This document shows positions 1-5,030 of a stretch of 5,295 bases of DNA, piece after piece. The DNA lies in assembly GCA_021199405.1 (NCBI GenBank), contig JAJQID010000152.1, positions 1-5,295 of the forward strand, given 5' to 3'. Made by a program: the position numbers and the translations under genes. This DNA is from Lachnospiraceae bacterium (lineage in GTDB: Bacteria > Bacillota > Clostridia > Lachnospirales > Lachnospiraceae). The notes under the pieces were generated by a model. It was not told the DNA's origin, made no database searches, and saw only the letters and a program-made list of their open reading frames with translations. Each line of letters opens with the position of its first letter. Position 1 is the stretch's first letter.

Positions 1-732
1 TGGGGGTGGAGGCTGGGATGGAATCTTGATCTGGAGGGCTCCATTAATGGTTTGCAGTTTTTCGTCGGCTGGCCGGTAATTTTTGTTTTATTACTTCTTT
101 TCTGTTTATGGGAATTTCAACGGGAAAAGCAGGGAAAAAGAGACTATATTGAAACGGGAAATGTCAGAAAATATGTTTTGCGCGGGATTGCGGTTATTGT
201 CCTTTCTGGGATCATGGTTTTGATTCTTTGTCAGATTTTCGAGGAGCTCTGGAAAGCGCTGGGCAGCATGGAACTGCTTCGATTTAGTATAAGCTGGGGA
301 AATTATCGCGGAGGCCTGTGGTATTTATCGGTACTGGGCTGGCTGCAAAGCGGAATAAAGGACAAGCTTTTTGGCGTTGGACCGGATTGTTTTTATTATT
401 TCCTGTACCGGTATTTTGATGTGAATGAGTTTCTGGCTGAGGCAGGGCTTGGGGAAACCGTATACGCAAACGCGCACAATGAATGGCTGAATATGCTGAT
501 CAATGAAGGGGTGTTTGGAGCGGTGTCTTACGCGTCTATCTTTGTCTGCGCTTTTCGGAGAATATGGAAGAACAGGGCGATAGCGGGCATATTAATGGCG
601 GCGCTTCTGGCACTGGGAGGATATGTGGTCAATGGGATGTTCAGTTTTCAGCAGACGGTGTCGACACCTCTGATTTTCGCAGTGCTTGGGATGGCGGAGG
701 CGGAAATCCGGCGAGAAAATGGTTCATTATGA
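1..732 (+). CDS. O-antigen ligase/polymerase-like membrane protein, 3' part (5' end outside window)
   Basis: The frame is open to base 1 and ends with TGA at 730-732, giving the last 243 residues. A TTG at 52 could be taken as a start, but the frame continues upstream and this family usually has about 400 or more residues, so I read the gene as truncated by the window. About five hydrophobic stretches are visible: residues 20-37 and 58-78, one after the conserved loop near 170-185, and two near 193-212 and 220-232. Between them lies the Wzy_C/WaaL signature (PF04932 type): an Arg-Gly-Gly-Leu-Trp segment near 104-107, then LFGVGPDCF near 123-131, then AHNEWLNMLINEG near 158-170, whose His is the conserved family residue. 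Proteins of this family polymerise or ligate lipid-linked glycans on the outer face of the membrane. The glycan is unknown, and family membership does not separate polymerase from ligase. No clear intrinsic terminator follows. Confidence 0.8.
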   Translation, partial: WGWRLGWNLDLEGSINGLQFFVGWPVIFVLLLLFCLWEFQREKQGKRDYIETGNVRKYVLRGIAVIVLSGIMVLILCQIFEELWKALGSMELLRFSISWGNYRGGLWYLSVLGWLQSGIKDKLFGVGPDCFYYFLYRYFDVNEFLAEAGLGETVYANAHNEWLNMLINEGVFGAVSYASIFVCAFRRIWKNRAIAGILMAALLALGGYVVNGMFSFQQTVSTPLIFAVLGMAEAEIRRENGSL

Positions 733-835
733 TCAAAGACACAAAATATGGTTTTCAATTTGTACTTTTACAATAGATATTGAAACATAGATGAAAAAAG
801 CATGTAGGATTTTTGGTAAGAAGCAGATATTGGTA

Positions 836-865
836 TTGACAAAAACCAGCTGGGGGGGGTACAAT
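836..865 (+). promoter_or_regulatory. Sigma-A promoter with G8 tract in the spacer, upstream of the secreted repeat protein
   Basis: A perfect -35 box TTGACA (836-841) and a -10 box TACAAT (860-865, five of six consensus bases) are separated by 18 nt. The last eight spacer bases (852-859) are all G and abut the -10 box. The expected transcription start is near 872, giving a leader of about 45 nt before the ATG at 918. The optimal spacer is 17 nt, so the present 18 nt is active but not ideal, and loss or gain of one G would change promoter strength. Confidence 0.75.
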
Positions 866-917
866 GTCCAGTGTTAAAAAGATGTGAAAGCATCGGAAAA
901 AGGAGAAAAAGGGAAAA

Positions 918-1688
918 ATGAAAAAAAGGATCATTGCAACTTTTGCACTTGCAGCACTCTTGGCTCTTGTTCCTGTTGGAGCAAAGAAAATGATTACGGT
1001 ATCTGCATCTTTTAATGATTCGGCATCCTCGAATGATACTGCGTCTTCAAATGACACGGCATCAGACGATACAACAGGAAGTACGGATGACACGACATCT
1101 GGCGATACAACGGGAAATACGGGTGATACGACATCTGGTGATACAACGGGAAATACAGATGACACGACATCTGGAGATACAGTGGGAGATACAGGTGACA
1201 CGGCATCTGGAAATACAGTTGACATGGCATCTGACGATGTTGGAGCAGATACCGGTGATACAATGCCTGCCGATACTACAAAGAATGAAAATAACATTGA
1301 GACTACGGAAATAACGGCAGAAGAAAACGTTGTAAGCCCGGAAGAGCAGTATAAAGAGTATCTGAGCAATATAGAGGATGAAATTGCAACTGCAGCGAAG
1401 GAAGCAATTGCAGCAGCAGCTGAGTCCGGCACTTCGGAGACCGTAGTTTACGAGATGGTTGCTGATGAAAACTATCCGTTTGCTCTTTCCAACGGCATTA
1501 TGCAGCAGCTTGTAAAGTATGGCAATGTGGACTTTGTGGTTACCTTTACATATAACGAAGTAACCTATACCATCACCATTCCTGCCGGAACAGCAATGGA
1601 TAATGATATTCCGTGGTATGGTCCGCTGTATCTGATCCAGTATTATGGAACGGAGGCTGACCAGCTTTCTGTAAGCGCCAATTCATGA
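918..1688 (+). CDS. Secreted Asp/Thr/Ser-rich repeat protein with C-terminal domain, function unknown
   Basis: This 256-residue protein begins with a signal peptide (MKKR, then a hydrophobic core at about 5-20, likely cleavage after VGA near 22 or after VSA near 30). Residues 31-122 are a low-complexity linker with no Lys or Arg, very rich in Asp, Thr, Ser and Gly, built of tandem repeats. Residues about 141-175 are Glu/Ala-rich and probably helical (EEQYKEYLSNIEDEIATAAK). Residues about 176-246 form a small beta-rich domain with VDFVVTFTYNEVTYTITIPAG followed by WYGPLYLIQYYG. I recall similar endings in other clostridial exported proteins but know no assigned function. There is no Cys, no lipobox, no LPXTG and no C-terminal membrane anchor, so it is released or held non-covalently. 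The start is supported by the signal peptide and by GGAG at 902-905, 12 nt upstream, a somewhat long spacing. It has its own promoter and ends at a hairpin terminator. Confidence 0.85.
   Translation: MKKRIIATFALAALLALVPVGAKKMITVSASFNDSASSNDTASSNDTASDDTTGSTDDTTSGDTTGNTGDTTSGDTTGNTDDTTSGDTVGDTGDTASGNTVDMASDDVGADTGDTMPADTTKNENNIETTEITAEENVVSPEEQYKEYLSNIEDEIATAAKEAIAAAAESGTSETVVYEMVADENYPFALSNGIMQQLVKYGNVDFVVTFTYNEVTYTITIPAGTAMDNDIPWYGPLYLIQYYGTEADQLSVSANS
1014..1067 (+). repeat. Three tandem 18-nt units encoding ND(S/T)AS(S/D)
   Basis: Three in-frame 18-nt units at 1014-1031, 1032-1049 and 1050-1067 encode NDSASS, NDTASS and NDTASD. They differ mainly at third codon positions, so the protein pattern is conserved better than the DNA. 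They lie directly before the 36-nt repeats in the same linker. Confidence 0.8.
1086..1229 (+). repeat. Four tandem 36-nt units encoding a 12-residue Asp/Thr/Gly repeat
   Basis: Units at 1086-1121, 1122-1157, 1158-1193 and 1194-1229 encode (D/G)DTTSGDTTGNT, its near copy, DDTTSGDTVGDT and GDTASGNTVDMA. The first two differ at only a few bases; the fourth is diverged. A partial copy (DDTTGST) precedes the array and another (TGDT) follows. There are no spacers, the reading frame is kept, and 36 nt is twice the period of the adjacent 18-nt repeat, which suggests expansion from a six-codon unit. Confidence 0.85.
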
Positions 1689-1709
1689 ATGTAAAATGAA
1701 ATGAGTAAT

Positions 1710-1748
1710 AAAAAATGGAGGGTCTGCTATGCGGATCCTCCATTTTTT
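1710..1748. terminator. Bidirectional intrinsic terminator between convergent genes
   Basis: The arm 1710-1727 (AAAAAATGGAGGGTCTGC) pairs with 1731-1748 across a TAT loop: 18 base pairs with two G-T wobbles and no mismatches. The six T at 1743-1748 serve the plus-strand gene ending at 1688, and the six A at 1710-1715 become a U tract for the minus-strand operon ending at 1772. The hairpin therefore fits termination from both sides. Confidence 0.9.
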
Positions 1749-1771
1749 GATGACAGGTTTATAATAAAATA

Positions 1772-2974
1772 TTATTCCGCGGTTTTCTCCGCCAGTACAT
1801 CCTTGTAAAATGCCCACAGTTCCTCCTCGGTGGGGAAGGTGGCCAGGTACATTTCGTTTCCCATGGCGTCGGAGAGAGCGTCGGCTACCCGCCCGGCCTG
1901 GCGGATGTGGGAACCATACTTGGAGAGGATGTCCTCCGGTGCCATGACGAAATTTTTGCCGTCGCGGCGGCCTGCAAAGCCGCAGTAATTGGTCTCGCCA
2001 ATCTTTACATCGGTGCGGTCAAAGGCGATCATGTCGGCCCAGATTTTGTATACATCAGTGGACTGAGAGTAGTTCATCATGTCCGGACTGATACCGCCGC
2101 TGGGACGCATATTGACCTCCAGAGCTACCACGTCGCCTTTCTTGCCCAGACCATCGTGGTCAGAGAGCAGATGGAAGAATTCAAAGTGAATGAAACGGCT
2201 CTTCACGCCAAAGCTTTTCAGAGTGGCAAGTCCGGCTGCTTTTGTGTCCTCCGCCAGCTTATTTACAATATAAAAGATACTGTTGTCCTGGTCATTGACG
2301 ATGTCCATAATGGAGACAGGACTGACGTTGCCGATGGCGAAGATGGGCTCCCCCTTGGAATTGATGATGGCGTCAAAGGAATTGACTTCGCCGTCGATAA
2401 ATTCCTCCATGATAAACTGGTTGTAGTTTTCCTGTGTGTCAAAGAAAGACTTCAGTTCCTCCTCATTGGAAATTTTGTATGTATGGGAGGCGCCTACGCC
2501 GTTGTCCGGCTTGGCGATGATCGGATAGCCGACTTTGGAAATGAATCTTTTCGCACCCTTCAGATCCTTTACCAGATAATAGCGGGCTGCAGGAATGCCG
2601 GCCTTCTCATAAAAAGCCTTCATCTGAGATTTGTTTTTGATCTTGTACATATCTCTTTCCTGGAAACCGGTGGTGATGTGGAAAGCGGTGCGCAGTCTGG
2701 CATCCTGCTCCAGCCAGTATTCATTGTTGGATTCCAGCCAGTCGATGGGGCCGTACTTGAAGGCGAAAAATGCCACCGCACGGTAGACCTCGTCGTAATT
2801 TTCCAGAGAGCTGACCTTGTAATATTCGTTCAGGCTCTCCTTCAGGTTGTAATCCAGTTCATCGTAGGGCTGGTCGCCGATTCCCAGCACGTTCAGGCCG
2901 TTGTTTTTCAGTTCCCGGCAGAATTTCCAGTAGTTTGCGGGAAAGTTGGGAGAGATGAAAATAAAGTTTTTCAT
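1772..2974 (-). CDS. ATP-grasp domain protein, putative carboxylate-amine ligase
   Basis: This 400-residue protein has the layout of an ATP-grasp ligase. An N-terminal Rossmann-like part (FIFISPNFP at 4-12) is followed by a linker and the ATP-grasp fold. Visible motifs are KIKNKSQMKAFYEKAGIPAA (111-130), GYPIIAKPDNGVGA with the ATP-binding Lys155 (149-162), the hinge FIMEEFIDGEVNSFD (187-201), and the metal-binding EVNMRPSGGISPDM (286-299) with Glu286, Asn288 and Arg290. Such enzymes activate a carboxylate as an acyl phosphate and join it to an amine or similar nucleophile; the substrates here are not evident. There is no signal peptide or membrane segment, so it is cytoplasmic. GAAGGA at 2981-2986 lies 6 nt before the ATG. 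It is the last gene of the minus-strand operon, 26 nt after the second esterase gene, and ends 23 nt before the bidirectional terminator. The fold assignment is firm; 'ligase' is inferred from the family. Confidence 0.88.
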   Translation of the reverse strand: MKNFIFISPNFPANYWKFCRELKNNGLNVLGIGDQPYDELDYNLKESLNEYYKVSSLENYDEVYRAVAFFAFKYGPIDWLESNNEYWLEQDARLRTAFHITTGFQERDMYKIKNKSQMKAFYEKAGIPAARYYLVKDLKGAKRFISKVGYPIIAKPDNGVGASHTYKISNEEELKSFFDTQENYNQFIMEEFIDGEVNSFDAIINSKGEPIFAIGNVSPVSIMDIVNDQDNSIFYIVNKLAEDTKAAGLATLKSFGVKSRFIHFEFFHLLSDHDGLGKKGDVVALEVNMRPSGGISPDMMNYSQSTDVYKIWADMIAFDRTDVKIGETNYCGFAGRRDGKNFVMAPEDILSKYGSHIRQAGRVADALSDAMGNEMYLATFPTEEELWAFYKDVLAEKTAE

Positions 2975-3000
2975 GGTTGATCCTTCTTTCTTATATTAAA

Positions 3001-3768
3001 TCAGTCCTGATCGTCGTCCTCCAGCAGGTAGGGCAGAAAATAAGATACCTGCTTGTACCACCAGGGCCAGTCGTGGGAGCAGTCGTAGCCCCAGTAATCC
3101 ACCCATACATGGATGCCCTTGCGCTGCAGGATTTCGTCCAGCTGTCTGGTAAACTGAGGGACCTCCCAGGGTCCCTGACCTACACAGATGACGGCTTTTT
3201 TCTGATTGTACTGCTCAATAAAGGGATGATCCTCGGGAAGGTTGGACAGATAGTGGACGGGAGAATTGAAATAAAGCCGGTCGTCCATGTATCCGCCGAA
3301 GCCGTACTCGGAGGAGTAGACTCCGCTCAGCGCCAGCAGCCTGTCGAACAGGTCGGGCCGTTTGAAATACAAATTGACTGCATGGGTGGCACCCAGACTT
3401 GCGCCGAACACGCCCACCATGGGAGGCTCGTCCCACTGGTTGAATTCCTGGCTCATGGCTCTGGCAAAGGGAACCACTTCCTCGCACAGATAGTTGATCC
3501 ACTGCTCGTAGAGCCAGCTTCTGTGCCCTGCGTCCCCGTAGCCGTCCGACCAGGTTTCCTTGTCGGTGGTGTCTACTGCGAAAACCATAACCTGTCCTGA
3601 CTCGATAAAGGGAGCCCACACGTCGGTCATGTGATAATTCTCAAAATCGTAAAATCTGCCGTCCTGGCAGGGAATAAATAAAAAGGGCACACCGGCGTGA
3701 CCGTAGACCTTGATCTCCATATCCCGGTTTAAAAAGCCTGAATATGACTTGAAATATTCTGTCCGCAA
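3001..3768 (-). CDS. Esterase family alpha/beta hydrolase (second of the pair)
   Basis: This is a putative esterase of the PF00756 type, 255 residues from the start chosen here. The nucleophile elbow GASLGA is present, with Ser124 as the likely catalytic serine, and the C-terminal DCSHDWPWW carries the probable catalytic His232. EYFKSYSGFLNRDMEIKVYG near the N-terminus and FLFIPCQDGRFYDFE after it match the usual beginning of this family. No signal peptide is seen, so a cytoplasmic enzyme is expected; the substrate is unknown. Start choice: an ATG at 3787-3789 would add seven residues and overlap the upstream gene by 17 nt, but it has no ribosome binding site. The TTG at 3766-3768 lies 9 nt after a perfect GGAGG (3778-3782), starts 4 nt after the upstream stop, and fits the family N-terminus. 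I prefer TTG; 3789 remains the alternative. Confidence 0.87.
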   Translation of the reverse strand: MRTEYFKSYSGFLNRDMEIKVYGHAGVPFLFIPCQDGRFYDFENYHMTDVWAPFIESGQVMVFAVDTTDKETWSDGYGDAGHRSWLYEQWINYLCEEVVPFARAMSQEFNQWDEPPMVGVFGASLGATHAVNLYFKRPDLFDRLLALSGVYSSEYGFGGYMDDRLYFNSPVHYLSNLPEDHPFIEQYNQKKAVICVGQGPWEVPQFTRQLDEILQRKGIHVWVDYWGYDCSHDWPWWYKQVSYFLPYLLEDDDQD

Positions 3769-3772
3769 TTTG

Positions 3773-4543
3773 TCAGTCCTCCAGTCCATACAAAAGAGTA
3801 TTCATGAAAAAAGGCAGCTGCCGCTCCCAGCTTGCTTCACAGTGGGTGCCGCCGGGAATAATGCGTGTGGTCAGATGGATATTTTTGTCCATCAGTGCCA
3901 GAGTCATGTCCTGGAATGAGCGCTTCATGCGGGAACGATTTCCCAATTCTTTGGAACCATAGTCCATATAAACAACGGTATCCCTGGCAATTTTGGACTG
4001 CCGCACCATACGATCCAGAAACAGAGAATCGGTCCACAGGGATGGAGAGAGCGCGGCGGCGCGGGAATACACCTGGTTATAAACCGTCACTGCGTACAAA
4101 CTCATCAGTCCTCCCATGGAGCTGCCGACGATCATGGTGTGCTTCCTGTCCCTGAGAGTGCGGTATTTATCGTCGATCATCCGTTTGAAAACAGTGCTGT
4201 ACCAGTCCATGGTGGTCTCGCCCAGCCCCTCAATATGGCCAAACTCCGGATCCTCAAAATCGAAGGGGGAGTATTCCTTCAGACGCCCGTAATCCGGGCT
4301 GTGATTGCATTCTACCGCAGCCACAATCACCTGACTCTGAGCGAAGTCCAGATATTCCTCCATGCCCCAGGACTTGCCGTAGGTGGCGTCGGAATCGAAA
4401 AAGACATTGTGCCCGTCGAACATGTAGAGGACGGGGTAGCGCTTATTTTTTTGATGAAAATAGGACTCCGGAAGATAAACATAGACCTTTCTGGTCTGTT
4501 CTTCTCTGAATTCCGGAATGTCTACATACCAGGTTTCAACCAT
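3773..4543 (-). CDS. Alpha/beta hydrolase, putative esterase (Fes/PF00756-like; first of the pair)
   Basis: The protein has 256 residues from the chosen start (MVETWYVDIPEF). Features of the PF00756 esterase group, which includes enterochelin-esterase-like enzymes, are RKVYVYLPESY near 18-28, PVLYMFDGHNVFFD near 37-50, the nucleophile elbow VGSSMGG with likely catalytic Ser142, ALSPSLW near 164-170, and the histidine motif GGTHCEASWERQLP with His234. Asp194 or Glu199, in MDYGSKE, may be the acid. There is no signal peptide. The ATG at 4543 has AGGAGG (4549-4554) 5 nt upstream; an in-frame ATG at 4615 is rejected because translation from it would run through the rpmB terminator hairpin. It starts the minus-strand operon and differs clearly from the second esterase, so the pair is not a recent duplication. 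The substrate is unknown; a siderophore link is only a possibility. Confidence 0.88.
   Translation of the reverse strand: MVETWYVDIPEFREEQTRKVYVYLPESYFHQKNKRYPVLYMFDGHNVFFDSDATYGKSWGMEEYLDFAQSQVIVAAVECNHSPDYGRLKEYSPFDFEDPEFGHIEGLGETTMDWYSTVFKRMIDDKYRTLRDRKHTMIVGSSMGGLMSLYAVTVYNQVYSRAAALSPSLWTDSLFLDRMVRQSKIARDTVVYMDYGSKELGNRSRMKRSFQDMTLALMDKNIHLTTRIIPGGTHCEASWERQLPFFMNTLLYGLED
3778..3782 (-). promoter_or_regulatory. Ribosome binding site (GGAGG) deciding a TTG start
   Basis: GGAGG on the minus strand lies inside the last codons of the upstream esterase gene (Leu-Glu-Asp-stop) and 9 nt before TTG at 3768. The alternative ATG at 3789 is upstream of this site, so the site cannot serve it. The arrangement suggests translational coupling of the two esterases. 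Confidence 0.65.
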
Positions 4544-4548
4544 GGCAG

Positions 4549-4554
4549 CCTCCT
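4549..4554 (-). promoter_or_regulatory. Ribosome binding site (AGGAGG) of the first esterase
   Basis: A full AGGAGG on the minus strand sits 5 nt before the ATG at 4543. It decides this start over the longer open frame beginning at 4615. Confidence 0.75.
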
Positions 4555-4568
4555 GACATGTTTTATTC

Positions 4569-4608
4569 ACAGTTTTGTAATACAATAAATAAGCCTGTCC
4601 AAAGGACA
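4569..4608 (-). promoter_or_regulatory. Weak candidate promoter for the esterase/ATP-grasp operon
   Basis: On the minus strand TGGACA (4603-4608, five of six to the -35 consensus) is followed after 16 nt by TACAAA (4581-4586, four of six to the -10). The -35 lies in the distal arm of the rpmB terminator hairpin. No better promoter is seen in the 84 nt between rpmB and the first esterase. Read-through from rpmB is the alternative. Confidence 0.25.
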
Positions 4609-4613
4609 GGCTC
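4585..4613 (-). terminator. Intrinsic terminator of rpmB
   Basis: A perfect 9-bp stem AGCCTGTCC (4592-4600) and GGACAGGCT (4604-4612) with a 3-nt loop lies 15 nt after the rpmB stop. On the minus strand it is followed by TTATTTATT, a broken T tract, so termination may be incomplete. Confidence 0.7.
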
Positions 4614-4627
4614 AAATGACAGTTTAC

Positions 4628-4813
4628 CTACGCTCTTTCAACAGAACCGTTTCTCAAGCATCTTGTGCAAACATGTAACTTCTGAGGAGTACCATTTACG
4701 TTACATCTGACACTCTTCACATTGGATTTCCACATTTTGTTGGACTTTTTATTAGAATGGCTCACTTTTAAACCGAAATGAACTCCCTTGCCGCAGATAT
4801 CACACTTAGCCAT
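4628..4813 (-). CDS. rpmB: 50S ribosomal protein L28 (bL28)
   Basis: The 61-residue product begins MAKCDICGKGVHFG and ends with HVCTRCLRNGSVERA, the recognisable form and length of bacterial L28, a structural protein of the large ribosomal subunit. Two Cys pairs (Cys4/Cys7 and Cys49/Cys52) form the zinc ribbon of the 'C+' type; one extra Cys is at 37. The start at 4813 has AAGGAGGTG (4820-4828), with 8 nt between GGAGG and the ATG. An ATG three codons earlier (4822) overlaps this site and is rejected. The gene is monocistronic or nearly so, with its own promoter and terminator, and diverges from the Asp23/Gls24 gene. Confidence 0.97.
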   Translation of the reverse strand: MAKCDICGKGVHFGLKVSHSNKKSNKMWKSNVKSVRCNVNGTPQKLHVCTRCLRNGSVERA

Positions 4814-4854
4814 CTTGAACACCTCCTTGCCGCTGCTGAATTTACAACGCTAAT

Positions 4855-4883
4855 ATTATAATAGATATGTTGGTAAAATGCAA
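4855..4883 (-). promoter_or_regulatory. rpmB promoter
   Basis: On the minus strand TTGCAT (4878-4883) and a perfect TATAAT (4855-4860) are separated by 17 nt. The predicted transcription start is near 4848, giving a leader of about 35 nt before the rpmB ATG. Confidence 0.75.
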
Positions 4884-4919
4884 GCAGAAATTCTACATAT
4901 TTCCACTCACGCCTGAATG

Positions 4920-4948
4920 ATTTTATCTTACTTTTTCCAAAAAAGCAA
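4920..4948 (-). promoter_or_regulatory. Possible second, distal rpmB promoter
   Basis: On the minus strand TTGCTT (4943-4948) and TAAAAT (4920-4925) are separated by 17 nt. The -10 matches five of six consensus bases, but the region is A/T-rich, so chance occurrence is quite possible. Confidence 0.3.
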
Positions 4949-4968
4949 TACAAAAATAAAAAAAACAG

Positions 4969-4997
4969 TTTTCATTTCCGGTAAAAGCGGTTATAAT
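4969..4997 (+). promoter_or_regulatory. Promoter of the Asp23/Gls24 gene
   Basis: TTTTCA (4969-4974, four of six) and a perfect TATAAT (4992-4997) are 17 nt apart on the plus strand. The predicted start of transcription is near 5004, with a leader of about 27 nt. An A-rich tract (4951-4965) just upstream of the -35 resembles an UP element. Confidence 0.65.
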
Positions 4998-5030
4998 AAA
5001 CCCGAAGTTTTGTAATCAGGGAGGTATCAG

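Noticed and set aside
881..894. Small hairpin GATG/CATC in the leader of the repeat-protein gene
   Set aside because: Four base pairs around a six-base loop is too weak to call a regulatory structure.
733..917. Possible small gene, RNA or terminator after the O-antigen ligase-like gene
   Set aside because: I see no convincing coding frame and no stable hairpin with a T tract; the only supported element is the promoter at 836-865.
1086..1229. 36-nt repeats as a CRISPR array
   Set aside because: The units are directly tandem with no unique spacers, keep a reading frame, and no cas gene is near.
755..1432. Minus-strand open frame of 225 codons with a repeated Val-Ser-Pro pattern
   Set aside because: It is the antisense of the 918-1688 gene; its repeats are the shadow of the plus-strand Asp/Thr repeats, and it would cover that gene's promoter and start.
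1907..2980. Plus-strand open frame of 357 codons
   Set aside because: It is antisense to the ATP-grasp gene, which has clear catalytic motifs and a ribosome binding site; the frame reflects biased third codon positions and its product has no recognisable domain.
2977..3600. Plus-strand open frame of 207 codons
   Set aside because: It is antisense to the second esterase, which has intact GASLGA and SHDWPWW motifs.
3215..3619. Minus-strand frame of 134 codons, Arg-rich
   Set aside because: It is an alternative frame inside the second esterase with implausible composition and no ribosome binding site.
4139..4588. Plus-strand frame of 149 codons
   Set aside because: It is antisense to the first esterase and crosses its start and leader.
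4768..4953. Minus-strand frame of 61 codons
   Set aside because: It spans the rpmB promoter, leader and first codons in another frame and has no recognisable product.
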